Shown here: piece after piece, positions 1-7,846 of the stretch
Layout: every line of letters begins with the position of its first letter
Numbering within the stretch: the stretch's first letter is position 1
Source: Alphaproteobacteria bacterium
GTDB lineage: Bacteria; Pseudomonadota; Alphaproteobacteria; Rhizobiales; Devosiaceae
Length of the DNA stretch: 11,802 nucleotides
Direction of reading: 5' to 3'
Assembly: GCA_018820005.1 (NCBI GenBank)
Contig: JAHJOS010000232.1
Location: 1-11,802, forward strand
Made by a program: the position numbers and the translations under genes
The notes under the pieces: model-generated
Databases searched by the model: none
What the model was told of the DNA's origin: nothing
Seen by the model: only the letters and a program-made list of their open reading frames with translations

Positions 1-2
1 CA

Positions 3-527
3 GGCGACGCGTTGCGCGTCAGTGTGTTGGTCAAGCCAATACGTTCGAACCTCAATACCAACTTGGTGATTTCAACCAGCCGGCGGACCTACCTGATCGA
101 ACTGACCTCTACCGAAAAAGCCTGGATGGCCTCGGTTTCCTGGAATTATCCGAAAGACCGGATGCTGGCGCTGCAGCGCCAAGCACGGGCCGCACAGGTT
201 AGCGCACCGGTCGATACCGGTCTTTCACTGGAGCGGATCCGCTTTCGCTATGCGATCAGCGGGAGCAACCCACCCTGGCAGCCGCTGCGGGCCTTTGATG
301 ACGGCGAAAAGGTCTACATCCAGTTTCCCGCCGGCATCGCTCAGGGCGAACTACCGCCCATGTTCGTGATTGGCGCGCAGGGCGATGGGCAACTGGTCAA
401 CTACCGCTTCCGCTCGCCGTACTACATCGTCGACCGGCTTTTCGGTGCAGCTGAACTGCGGCTGGGTGCAGACAAGGGCGACGTGGTGCGTATCGAGCGT
501 ACCGACGGTCTGCCGCGAGGGCGATAA
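3..527 (+). CDS. trbG: TrbG/VirB9-type conjugal transfer protein, C-terminal part (5' end outside window)
   Basis: TrbG is the VirB9 homologue of P-type conjugative type IV secretion systems. It is a periplasmic/outer-membrane protein that forms the core complex with TrbI (VirB10). The frame is open to the left edge (it reads G-D-A-L-R-V before the first candidate start, TTG at 12), so this is a partial gene of about 174 visible residues. The beta-rich VirB9 C-terminal domain is recognisable: RIRFRYAISG, then WQPLRAFDDGEKVYIQFP, then ELPPMFVIG, and near the end NYRFRSPYYIVDRLF. That region contacts VirB10 and the lipoprotein in characterised systems. The stop codon lies only 2 nt before the trbI start, so the two are surely cotranscribed. 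Family assignment is confident. The N-terminus and signal peptide cannot be seen. Confidence 0.93.
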   Translation, partial: GDALRVSVLVKPIRSNLNTNLVISTSRRTYLIELTSTEKAWMASVSWNYPKDRMLALQRQARAAQVSAPVDTGLSLERIRFRYAISGSNPPWQPLRAFDDGEKVYIQFPAGIAQGELPPMFVIGAQGDGQLVNYRFRSPYYIVDRLFGAAELRLGADKGDVVRIERTDGLPRGR

Positions 528-529
528 GC

Positions 530-1825
530 ATGAGCCAGGAAGACAATCCCGAGCGCTTGGCGCCACCGGTTGATAAGGTCCCGCCGGAAGCGGTGGCGTT
601 GCGCGCTCAGCCTCGGCCCGTCAAACGCTTGAGCCGGCGTACCCTGGCGGCGCTTGTCGGTGGACTCGCTGTCGCTGTGCTGGGTGCCACGATCTGGTCG
701 CTGCGGCCGCTGGAGCGCCGTGAACGACACGGCCCGGCCGAGCTATACAACGTCGATCGCGTCTCTCGCTCCGAGGGGCTCGAAAGTTTGCCGACAGACT
801 ACGCTCAGCTACCGCCAACATCTTTGGTGCACCCTCCTGAATTGGGGCCTCCGCTTCCGGGCGACCTCGGGCCAGCCATTTTGAAGTCTCAGCGGCCGGC
901 GGCACCCATTTACACGCCAGCCGGACAGGATCCCGCCGAGGCAAAACGATTGGCTCGATTGAAAGAGGCCGAAGAGGCGGCTGGCTCGTCGCTGTTTTTT
1001 CAAACCGACAGCCGGCGTTCTGCTTCAACTGCAAACGCCTCGTCAGAGCGAGCGGCGCAAGCGTCCATGCTGGCGGCTTTTGATCCGCTGGCGACGGTGT
1101 CGAGCTCGGAAGTGGCGCAGCCAACCGATCCGATGGCTGTGCAGAATCGACAGCAGCAGAAGGAACAGTTCCTGCGTCCGGACACCAGGGCCACACGCAA
1201 CACAGGGGACCTGCAGCTACCGGCATCGCCTTATCAGGTTATGGCGGGCACGGTCATCGCCGGCGCGCTGGTGACTGGCATCAAGTCCGATCTTCCAGGC
1301 GACATCATCGGTACCGTGACTGAGCCGGTCTACGACACGGCAACGGGTAAGCACCTACTCATCCCGCAGGGTTCGAGGATACTTGGACGTTACAACAGCC
1401 AGGTCAGCTACGGGCAGAGCCGCGTGCAGGTGGTGTGGAACCGCATCATCCTGCCGGACACAAGTTCGCTGACGCTGGATAATTTGATAGGCACCGACCC
1501 GGCCGGCTACGCCGGCTTGGAGGATGGGGTCGACTGGCATTGGAATCGCGTCTTCGCCGGTGCTGCGTTGACCACGCTGCTTGGTATCGGCGCCGAGCTG
1601 GCAGCACCGGAAAACCGACAGGACGGAGACCGCGTCATCATCGCTGGTCGCGATGGCCTTCAAGACAGCGTCAATCAGGTGGGCCAGGAAATGACCCGGC
1701 GCAATATGAGCATCCAGCCGACATTGACCGAACGACCAGGCTTGCCGGTGCGCATCATCGTTAACCGGGACTTGGTGCTGCGACCTTACCAACCCTTGTT
1801 CTTTAACAGTGGAGGATCACGATGA
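530..1825 (+). CDS. trbI: TrbI/VirB10-type conjugal transfer protein
   Basis: This is the energy-sensing scaffold of the mating channel, a VirB10 homologue spanning inner membrane, periplasm and outer membrane. It has 431 aa, usual for TrbI. A short proline- and arginine-rich cytoplasmic N-terminus (1-38) is followed by one membrane segment at about 39-57 (LAALVGGLAVAVLGATIW), then a long proline-rich, low-complexity periplasmic linker (about 60-225). The C-terminal TrbI domain (about 233-425) includes YQVMAGTVIAGALVTGIKSD, the LIPQGSRILGRY strand, VVWNRIILPD, and an amphipathic stretch around 341-357 (FAGAALTTLLGIGAEL) that matches the antenna helices of VirB10. The end PVRIIVNRDLVLRPY is typical. 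The ATG lies 2 nt after the trbG stop, and its own stop overlaps the next gene (ATGA). The gene looks intact. Confidence 0.96.
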   Translation: MSQEDNPERLAPPVDKVPPEAVALRAQPRPVKRLSRRTLAALVGGLAVAVLGATIWSLRPLERRERHGPAELYNVDRVSRSEGLESLPTDYAQLPPTSLVHPPELGPPLPGDLGPAILKSQRPAAPIYTPAGQDPAEAKRLARLKEAEEAAGSSLFFQTDSRRSASTANASSERAAQASMLAAFDPLATVSSSEVAQPTDPMAVQNRQQQKEQFLRPDTRATRNTGDLQLPASPYQVMAGTVIAGALVTGIKSDLPGDIIGTVTEPVYDTATGKHLLIPQGSRILGRYNSQVSYGQSRVQVVWNRIILPDTSSLTLDNLIGTDPAGYAGLEDGVDWHWNRVFAGAALTTLLGIGAELAAPENRQDGDRVIIAGRDGLQDSVNQVGQEMTRRNMSIQPTLTERPGLPVRIIVNRDLVLRPYQPLFFNSGGSR

Positions 1826-2085
1826 GCGCGACGCGCAAGCTGAGACTGGGGCCGCTGCCTAAGACTGAGAACACCAAGCTGACCTTTCTCTGTCCTGCAA
1901 GTCTTAAGGCCGATCTAGACCGTTACGCCTCGATGCACGTGGAGACATATGGGGAGCCGGTTGATGCGGTAACCCTCATTCCGTACATGCTGGAGGCCTT
2001 CATGGCGGGGGATCGCGGATTTAAGCGTGAGGCGAACCGCTATAGATTCTCGTCGCTTTCTACGCCGAGCGCTCAGAGCACTTGA
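1822..2085 (+). CDS. DUF2274 family small protein at the end of the trb operon
   Basis: This is a small protein of 87 aa of unknown function. DUF2274 proteins are commonly encoded immediately after trbI in conjugative elements of proteobacteria; I assign the family from that position and from the pattern KLRLGPLPKTENTKLTF, then L-DLDRYA and LIPYMLEAFMAGDRGF. The start overlaps the trbI stop as ATGA, which implies translational coupling. There is no signal peptide or membrane segment. The charged N-terminus followed by a helix resembling part of a ribbon-helix-helix or accessory protein leaves a regulatory or assembly role open, but nothing in the sequence settles it. It is the last gene of the + strand operon. 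Confidence 0.85.
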   Translation: MSATRKLRLGPLPKTENTKLTFLCPASLKADLDRYASMHVETYGEPVDAVTLIPYMLEAFMAGDRGFKREANRYRFSSLSTPSAQST

Positions 2086-2117
2086 AGCCCGCCGTTGCGC
2101 AAGGCACAGCGGGGCTT
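2085..2117. terminator. Hairpin between convergent trb operon and lysR, possible bidirectional terminator
   Basis: An imperfect inverted repeat, AAGCCCGCCG (2085-2094) against CAGCGGGGCTT (2107-2117), lies just after the DUF2274 stop. On the - strand RNA it can form about ten pairs with one bulged C and a G-U wobble; on the + strand there is one C-A mismatch. Neither side has a convincing U-tract, so classical rho-independent termination is uncertain. Position between two converging operons supports a terminator or mRNA 3'-end role. The remaining 60 bp to the lysR stop show nothing else. Confidence 0.4.
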
Positions 2118-2178
2118 GAGGTTGTAGCTACATCAAATCCTCGCGAGTGCCCACTGGACTCGTGGCTCAGGTCCGTAC

Positions 2179-3114
2179 CTATGCGTCCAGAGAGCGCAAG
2201 CCTGTCGGTTGGTGGCCGGAATGATCATCCATGCCGCACGCAACCCGTGCCACTCGGTCGATAAAACGATCCAATGGTGCTGACGGCTCGCTATTGCGAC
2301 GGACCAAGTAGGTGGTCAGCGTGCTCTGGCCCGCCAGGGGACGGGTGGCGATGTCCGGATTGTGGAGCTCTGAAATTCGCGCCAGGCTGGAGAACCCCAG
2401 ACCGTAACCGGCGGCTACCAACGCGATCATCAGATCGAGGGTTGGCACACTCTCCGCGATGGTCAGTCTGGGCGCAATAGGCTGTAGTACGAGCTGTAGC
2501 TGCTGCCAGAATCCTTCGCAGACTTGAGGCTCACAGAGCACCAATGGGTGCCCGGCGAGTTCCTCCAGCGGAATCTCGCGGTGGGCGAGCAATTGGTGGC
2601 GTGCTGGCAGGGCAACGACAAGCGGGTCATGCCATACGGGCACGGCCAGCAGCCCGTCAGCCTGGTTTGCGGTTTGCGACAGACCGACATCGAACAGATC
2701 GTCCAGCAGGCCTCTGGTCTGCATTGCAGACGGCACTTCACGCAGGAAGATTTCGATGTCGGGGTCTTCCTCGCGGCACAGCGCGAGCAGGGACGCCAGC
2801 CGCAATTGCGGGACGCCGTCGGACAGGGCAATACGTAGCTGACCTTGGTAACCCGAAGCGGCGCCTTTCACGCTCGCTTTGGCCTGTTCTACGACCGCAA
2901 TGACACGCCGGGCTTCCTGCAACAGGACCGTGCCGGCCCAGGTGAGACGCGTTCGGCGCGTTGTGCGTTCGAACAGCTGCACACCCAAGCGGTACTCCAA
3001 GTCCTTGATGGTCCGCGACAAGGGCGATTGCTCCATATGCAAACGCTCGGCAGCCCGTGCGAAATGCAGCTCCTCGGCGACGGCCACGAAACAGCGAAGA
3101 TGACGAAGCTCCAA
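2179..3114 (-). CDS. LysR-family transcriptional regulator, last gene of the biosynthetic operon
   Basis: This is a LysR-type regulator of 311 aa, normal for the family. The winged HTH occupies residues 1-60 (MELRHLRCFVAVAEELHFAR, AERLHMEQSPLSRTIKDLE, LGVQLFERTTRRTRLTWAG). It is followed by a linker helix and a two-lobed effector-binding domain (about 90-300). The start is TTG at 3114, chosen because the protein begins exactly at the conserved LysR N-terminus and a strong GGAGG lies 6 nt upstream. It starts 18 nt after the MFS stop, so it is cotranscribed with the pathway genes rather than divergent, as LysR genes more often are. It likely responds to a pathway intermediate or product and may act on the 9079-9218 region. 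The ligand cannot be predicted. A contribution to an adjacent aminoacyl product exporter is inferred from context only. Confidence 0.92.
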   Translation of the reverse strand: MELRHLRCFVAVAEELHFARAAERLHMEQSPLSRTIKDLEYRLGVQLFERTTRRTRLTWAGTVLLQEARRVIAVVEQAKASVKGAASGYQGQLRIALSDGVPQLRLASLLALCREEDPDIEIFLREVPSAMQTRGLLDDLFDVGLSQTANQADGLLAVPVWHDPLVVALPARHQLLAHREIPLEELAGHPLVLCEPQVCEGFWQQLQLVLQPIAPRLTIAESVPTLDLMIALVAAGYGLGFSSLARISELHNPDIATRPLAGQSTLTTYLVRRNSEPSAPLDRFIDRVARVACGMDDHSGHQPTGLRSLDA

Positions 3115-3132
3115 CTTGCACCTCCGGCTAGG

Positions 3133-4341
3133 TCAATGGTTGGTTTCAGGTTGGACTGTGCGCGGCCAGGCTCGCTGACGACGAAGGTTGAGAATCTGAA
3201 GCAGTGCGCCGAGTAAGGCGATCAAGCCGGCACAGGCGGCCAACGTCCAGGTGGGCATCTGTAGCAGCAGGACGAAGCCTCCGGCGGCCGCACCTATGGC
3301 GCTGCCCAGGTACAGCGCCGATTCGTTGAGCGCGATGGCAAGGTTGCCATCGCCGTGTGCCAGCCTGGCCTGTATCAGTTCGTTGTTCTGCGGTACCTGC
3401 AGGGCCCAGCCTACGGCGCCCCATGCCATGATCGGCAACATGACCAGCCATGTGCCGAGCGTGGCCGCAACCGGTATGAGGAACAAGGAGGCCGAGAGGA
3501 TGACCATAATGGCGAAGACCAGCACAGGCCCCCTGACTCGATCGACAACCGGGCCTACCAGAAAGCTGCCGAGCACGCCGCCGATGCCCCAGATCCAGAG
3601 ATAAGGCGTTACCGAGCGGACTGCACCGAGTTCCGGGTCGGCGAGCAGTGGAGCGATAAAGGTATACATGCCCAGACTGGCAACGGCAGCTAGTAGGGAA
3701 ATAAGAAGTATGGTCATCACGTGCCCATCGGCAAGGATCCTGAGCTTTTGTCCCAGGGAGCTGGAGGGCGCCGCTTGCAGCCTCGGCAACATCAATAGCA
3801 GGCCCGCAAAAGCTAACAACCCCAGCAAGGTGACGAGCCAAAGTGCAGCTTGCCAGCCGAAGCTGTCTGCAGTTATCAAACCCACTGGAACACCCAGCAC
3901 AACGCCGCTTGCCATGCCTCCCATGATGATGGCGATCGACTTTCCGCGCCGCTCGGGCGATGAAAGCGCTGCTGAGGCGCCGATGCCCATGGCGAGGTAG
4001 ACGCCAGCGCCTATTCCGGCCACGGCCCGCCAGATCACCAGTTCGGCAAAGCCTGCTGCGAGGGCGCTGGCCGCGTTTGCCAGAACGAACAATCCAAGGG
4101 CGAACAGCAAACCAGTGCGTTGATGATCGGGCGGGGTCAGCGCAACGAAAACCGGCGAGCCCAGGCCATAAGCGAGGGTAAAGGCGGTCACAAGCTGCGC
4201 AGCCACAGCGACCGAAACGGAAAAGGAGGCCTCGATTAGGGGAATCAGGCCTGCTGTGACATAGGAGGCCATGCCCAGCGCAAATGCACCGAGTGCGATC
4301 AGGTAGATGGGAAGTTGCTTGTTGGGATACGGGGTATTCAT
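3133..4341 (-). CDS. MFS transporter, DHA1-type, probable product exporter
   Basis: This is an inner-membrane major facilitator of 402 aa, with about twelve hydrophobic segments and the DHA1 drug/metabolite efflux pattern of AraJ/YdhP-like proteins. The first segment is LPIYLIALGAFALGMASYVTAGLIP, followed by LVTAFTLAYGLGSPVFVAL and, after the loop, PERRGKSIAIIMGGMASGVVLGVPVG, which is the motif C-like G-x-x-x-G-P-x-G region of antiporters. The cytoplasmic midpoint lies near residues 185-205. ATG at 4341 has GGAG about 9 nt upstream. It follows asnB by 57 nt, and that gap holds a perfect hairpin. Within this operon the natural role is export of the end product, possibly giving self-protection. 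The substrate is inferred from context, not from sequence. Confidence 0.92.
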   Translation of the reverse strand: MNTPYPNKQLPIYLIALGAFALGMASYVTAGLIPLIEASFSVSVAVAAQLVTAFTLAYGLGSPVFVALTPPDHQRTGLLFALGLFVLANAASALAAGFAELVIWRAVAGIGAGVYLAMGIGASAALSSPERRGKSIAIIMGGMASGVVLGVPVGLITADSFGWQAALWLVTLLGLLAFAGLLLMLPRLQAAPSSSLGQKLRILADGHVMTILLISLLAAVASLGMYTFIAPLLADPELGAVRSVTPYLWIWGIGGVLGSFLVGPVVDRVRGPVLVFAIMVILSASLFLIPVAATLGTWLVMLPIMAWGAVGWALQVPQNNELIQARLAHGDGNLAIALNESALYLGSAIGAAAGGFVLLLQMPTWTLAACAGLIALLGALLQILNLRRQRAWPRTVQPETNH

Positions 4342-4368
4342 AGTATCGCCGCTCCAGGAAGGAGGCTG

Positions 4369-4390
4369 GACGCGGTCGCTGGACCGCGTC
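4369..4390 (-). promoter_or_regulatory. Perfect intercistronic hairpin between asnB and the MFS gene
   Basis: GACGCGGTC at 4369-4377 is exactly complementary to GACCGCGTC at 4382-4390, giving a nine-pair, very GC-rich stem with a 4-nt loop. It starts 8 nt downstream of the asnB stop and ends 27 nt before the MFS start codon. No U-tract follows on the - strand, so it is not a classical terminator. An mRNA-stabilising 3' end, a processing site or a partial terminator that lowers expression of the MFS and lysR genes are the likely roles. The structure is seen; the function is inferred. Confidence 0.6.
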
Positions 4391-4398
4391 GCGCTGAG

Positions 4399-6252
4399 TT
4401 AAAGATCGAGGCTGACATCCTGTTCGGTCAGCCAGGTGTTCAGGCCAACCGCCAGCTCCATGCCCATTCGGTCGTACATGGGCGAGGTGTCGCCAACGGG
4501 TCTCTCCAGGGTGCGCTTGACCTGCGATGCATCGAGAAGGGCTCGCACAGGTGCGTCCTTGTCGGCCATGATCTGGTTGAGTGAGGTGCGAAGCGCCTGC
4601 TCGTAAGCAGGATCCTGCGTCGAGGGGTAGGGGCTCTTGACCCGATCGCTGATCGATTCGGGTAACAGGTCGCGAGTCGCCGCACGCAAGATGCTCTTTT
4701 CGCGTCCATCGAAGGTCTTCATTTCCCAAGGAATATTGAATGCGTACTCGACAAGCCTGTGGTCACAGAAGGGGACCCTGACCTCAAGACCGACGGCCAT
4801 GCTCATCCGGTCCTTGCGATCAAGCAGTGTCTGGACGAAGCGGGTCAGGTTGACGTAGCTCATCTGGCGCATGCGCCGATCCGTTTGCTCCTCCGACGGC
4901 AGTACTGGGGCTTCGCTGAGCGCCTGACTGTAGCTGTCCTGTACGAACCCGGGCAGGTCTAGCTGATGTAGCAGCGCCGGGTCGAAGAGGGTCTTTCCGT
5001 CGAAGTATTTGCCAGTCACAGACACCAGCCAGGGAAAGGTCTGGGCCTGGATCGCCGCGGGGTCGTGGAACCAGCGGTAGCCCCCAAAGACCTCGTCCGC
5101 GCTTTCTCCGGACAGTGCAACGGTGGAGTGCTGGCGCACTTCCTGGAACAGCCGATAGAGCGATGGCCACATGTCGCCCCAGAAGGCAGGCGGTAGATCG
5201 AGCGCCTCGATGACTCGATGGCGAAGCGCCGGATCGGCCAGCTCTCGGCTGTCCAGGACGATCTCGTGATGACTGCAGTGGATACGCTCAACCAAGTCGC
5301 GAACGAAGGGCGCATCAGGCGTGCCCCTGACTGCATCGCTGGCAAAACTGCTGCCGTGATCGAGAAAATCGACCGAGAACGAGTGAATGTTTTCCTTGCC
5401 TTCAGCAAGCAGTTTTCTGGACGCCAAGGCGGTGATGATCGACGAATCGAGACCACCGGAAAGCAGGCTGCACAGGGGTACATCCGAAACGACTTGCCGC
5501 TGCACGATATCTTCCAGGAGATCTCGCGTATGCCGGACGGTCTGGTCAAGCGTATGACCATGCTCACGAGCCTCGAGTCGCCAATAACGGTGTCGTGTGA
5601 GGCCCTGACGATTGATGCGGACGACCTCGCCAGGCAAGACTTCACGCATGCCGTCATACACTGCATGGCCCGGAGTTTTGACCATCTCCAGGATCTCACG
5701 CAGCCCGTCGGCCCTTACGGTACGGGGCACGAGCGGGTTGGCTAACAGGGCCTTGGGTTCGGACCCAAACACCACCCCGTCGACCGTCTCGTAGTAATAA
5801 AGCGGCTTCACGCCCATCCGGTCACGAACCAGCAGTAGTTCCTGCGTTGTGAGGTCCCAAACCGCGAAGGCATACATCCCGTTGAGCCGCTCGACGAAGC
5901 CCTCTCCCCATTCTAGGTAGGCGCGCAGGACCACTTCAGTGTCGCTGAGGCTTTCGAAACGATGGCCGCGTCCTTTCAGCTCGGTGCGCAGTTCACGAAA
6001 GTTGTACGCCTCACCGCTGTAAGTGATCGCCGCCGCTTCTAACCCGTCGTCGCGTCGAGCCAGCATGGGCTGCCGACCACCTTCCAGGTCGATTATTGAC
6101 AATCTTCGATGGCCAAAGCCGATTGGACCCGTTATCCAGATCCCCTCGGCGTCGGGCCCCCGATTTGCCATCGTCTCGGTCATGCGCTTCAGCGTATTGC
6201 GTTGCGCCTGCATGTCCTGGCTGTAGGACAGCCATCCAACTATTCCACACAT
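4399..6252 (-). CDS. asnB: Asparagine-synthase-type glutamine-dependent amidotransferase (AsnB family)
   Basis: Family members hydrolyse glutamine in the N-terminal domain and pass ammonia to a carboxylate activated as acyl-AMP in the C-terminal domain. The protein has 617 aa. The nucleophile is Cys2 (MCGIVGW), which fixes the start at 6252, with GGGAG 6 nt upstream. GATase-II features are NRGPDAEG (30-37), GHRRLSIIDL (48-56), YSGEAYNF (78-85) and D104. Position 79 is Ser, where E. coli AsnB has the oxyanion Asn74. The synthetase domain has the PP-loop SGGLDSS (265-271), SGESADEVFGGY (381-392) and RVKSPYP with K539. The type resembles the longer AsnB proteins I recall from actinobacteria. It may make asparagine, but in an operon with an oxoamine synthase and a GNAT it could instead amidate a pathway carboxylate. 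Both catalytic halves look intact. Confidence 0.9.
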   Translation of the reverse strand: MCGIVGWLSYSQDMQAQRNTLKRMTETMANRGPDAEGIWITGPIGFGHRRLSIIDLEGGRQPMLARRDDGLEAAAITYSGEAYNFRELRTELKGRGHRFESLSDTEVVLRAYLEWGEGFVERLNGMYAFAVWDLTTQELLLVRDRMGVKPLYYYETVDGVVFGSEPKALLANPLVPRTVRADGLREILEMVKTPGHAVYDGMREVLPGEVVRINRQGLTRHRYWRLEAREHGHTLDQTVRHTRDLLEDIVQRQVVSDVPLCSLLSGGLDSSIITALASRKLLAEGKENIHSFSVDFLDHGSSFASDAVRGTPDAPFVRDLVERIHCSHHEIVLDSRELADPALRHRVIEALDLPPAFWGDMWPSLYRLFQEVRQHSTVALSGESADEVFGGYRWFHDPAAIQAQTFPWLVSVTGKYFDGKTLFDPALLHQLDLPGFVQDSYSQALSEAPVLPSEEQTDRRMRQMSYVNLTRFVQTLLDRKDRMSMAVGLEVRVPFCDHRLVEYAFNIPWEMKTFDGREKSILRAATRDLLPESISDRVKSPYPSTQDPAYEQALRTSLNQIMADKDAPVRALLDASQVKRTLERPVGDTSPMYDRMGMELAVGLNTWLTEQDVSLDL

Positions 6253-6275
6253 GTGGTTCTCCCGCTGATATCCAT

Positions 6276-7346
6276 TTAGCCGAGGGCTTCCAGGTCGCTG
6301 CCCTCGACGAGCAAGGCGCGCTGAGCGCCACGGTTGTAACGGGCCGCGGCAGGGGTGAGCGCGCGATGCTCCAGTTGATTGAGCAATTCCTGTAGCTCGA
6401 CGGCGTCGTCCAGGCTGGCGAATGGGAGGGGAGGCGGCTGGCGCCGCACGACCCAGTCAAGGACCTGTTGGCAGAACTCAGAAAGCTTGTGCAGGGTCTC
6501 GAGTCCCGACTGGCTGGGAGAGAGTCGGAGCTCGTGCAGCACGAGTTCCGTGCCGTCGATATCCCGCATCCAGATCCGCAGATGGTCATGATCCCAGCGC
6601 GGCGTATCGAAGGTCAGTCGCGCATGGATAAGCTGGTCTTCCCGATCGATAAAGCTGAAGTCGACAGTGCGTTGGCGAACGACGTTGACAAAGCTGCTGT
6701 AGCCGGTGACTGGCGCGGAACCAAGGACAGCAGTCAGCTGCACGGTGTCGAGAACCGCAAGTCCAGATACCGAAAAGTCTGACCGGATACCCAGAACGCC
6801 ATCCAGCCGCAGCGGACCCGCGGTCGGGCATACCCAGCGCAGCAGATCCAACGCATGAATCGCTTCACTGGTAACTCCGCAAGTGGGCCGGTAGTCATTG
6901 ATGCGATCCTTGCCCCAATAGAAGCTGGCACGTGCCAATTCCCACCCATGGCGGGCGACCCATTCACGCAAGATCTGCGTCGCCTGCGAATAGCGCTCAA
7001 TCAGATTCAGCGCGAATCCGCCGACACCGCTGAGCGCGTCTTGGACGCCGTTCAGCGCGTCAGTGGGTGTGGCGAGCGGCTTTTCGCAGACGACAAAGCC
7101 TTGGTAGCCCGCAAGCTGGCGCAATACATCGGCGTGACTTATATCGTTGGCACTGACCACTACGATATCGGGTGTGAAATGCTGGAGCGCACTGTCAATG
7201 CAGGCGAAGTAACGCAGTGGCGTAGCTTTCTGACGTCGTCCGACATATGCGATAGAGGTCGAAACACCGGCTCGGTTTGTGACATGTTCGAATGCTTGGC
7301 GAAATCGCTGTCCGGCGTAGCCCAGGCCAATAATCAATACGTTCAT
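6276..7346 (-). CDS. Gfo/Idh/MocA-like NAD(P)-dependent oxidoreductase
   Basis: The protein has 356 aa from ATG 7346. An N-terminal Rossmann fold begins MNVLIIGLGYAG (G-x-G-x-x-G at 7-12), then IVVVSANDISHADVLRQL and VVCEKPLATP, the E-K-P signature whose Lys is usually catalytic. The C-terminal alpha/beta domain carries CGVTSEAIHALDLLRW, the equivalent of the motif that supplies the catalytic His. Here the usual D four residues before His is Ser, with Glu next to it, so the active site differs from classic sugar dehydrogenases. I chose 7346 rather than an in-frame start further upstream because the Rossmann strand begins there and the ATG overlaps the GNAT stop (ATGA). It probably oxidises or reduces a pathway ketone/alcohol or an imine. 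The substrate is unknown. asnB follows after 23 nt. Confidence 0.85.
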   Translation of the reverse strand: MNVLIIGLGYAGQRFRQAFEHVTNRAGVSTSIAYVGRRQKATPLRYFACIDSALQHFTPDIVVVSANDISHADVLRQLAGYQGFVVCEKPLATPTDALNGVQDALSGVGGFALNLIERYSQATQILREWVARHGWELARASFYWGKDRINDYRPTCGVTSEAIHALDLLRWVCPTAGPLRLDGVLGIRSDFSVSGLAVLDTVQLTAVLGSAPVTGYSSFVNVVRQRTVDFSFIDREDQLIHARLTFDTPRWDHDHLRIWMRDIDGTELVLHELRLSPSQSGLETLHKLSEFCQQVLDWVVRRQPPPLPFASLDDAVELQELLNQLEHRALTPAAARYNRGAQRALLVEGSDLEALG

Positions 7347-7846
7347 GCTGACGCCCCCTGGCGAAGCAGGAGGCCCTCGCCTGTTGGGCAGAAGCCAAGA
7401 CGTTCGTACAGCCCGGATGCGCCTGCTGTAGTCTGGAGCGCTACCGTTGCAACGTCCCGGTTGCCAAACCAGCGAAGCAGATGATTCATGAGCTGAGTTG
7501 CGATGCCGTGCGCCCTCCATTGCGGATCAACCACAACCGACTGGATCCATCCGGACAGACCGTTAGCATTCGCAGCGGTGGGCGCCCTGAGATCGATGAT
7601 TCCAGTAGCACAGCCGGCGACTTGCCGAGTTTCACAGTGTTCAGCTACGAGCACCTGCACACTGTCATGTACCCCTAGGTGCGCGGCTAGCCAGTGCTTA
7701 TACGCCGTACGCCATCTTTCAGAGTCCGTCTGGCTGCGGCTGGCGTAAATGGCCGACGTACCGTCTAGCAAGAAGGACCTCAGTTCTATCAGCCACTCGA
7801 TGTCCTCCTGCGTCGCGTTTCGCACGGTGAACGATAAGTTGTTCAT
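7343..7846 (-). CDS. GNAT-family N-acetyltransferase
   Basis: This is a 167-aa single-domain GNAT that moves an acetyl group from acetyl-CoA to an amine. The acetyl-CoA loop is visible as VVVDPQWRAHGIATQLMNHLL (R-x-x-G-x-A, motif A). It is followed by VALQTTAGASGLYERLGF, the motif B Tyr/Leu-Gly-Phe region near the C-terminus. The N-terminus VRNATQEDIEWLIELR is typical for strand 1 and helix 1. The start overlaps the synthase stop (TGATG), with GGAGG 7 nt upstream, and its stop overlaps the oxidoreductase start (ATGA), so three genes are translationally coupled. Likely roles are acetylation of the amino group made by the synthase, either as a biosynthetic step or as self-protection, as GNATs do in some antimetabolite clusters. 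The acceptor is inferred, not shown. Confidence 0.88.
   Translation of the reverse strand: MNNLSFTVRNATQEDIEWLIELRSFLLDGTSAIYASRSQTDSERWRTAYKHWLAAHLGVHDSVQVLVAEHCETRQVAGCATGIIDLRAPTAANANGLSGWIQSVVVDPQWRAHGIATQLMNHLLRWFGNRDVATVALQTTAGASGLYERLGFCPTGEGLLLRQGASA

Noticed and set aside
3146..4729. Long 527-codon open frame on the - strand overlapping the MFS and asnB genes
   Set aside because: It is an out-of-frame shadow in GC-rich DNA. Its translation is rich in Arg, His and Cys without any family pattern, whereas the overlapping frames give clear MFS and AsnB proteins.
7347..7520. Longer oxidoreductase starting 58 codons upstream
   Set aside because: The extension lies inside the GNAT gene, precedes the first Rossmann strand and has no family resemblance; the ATGA overlap supports 7346.
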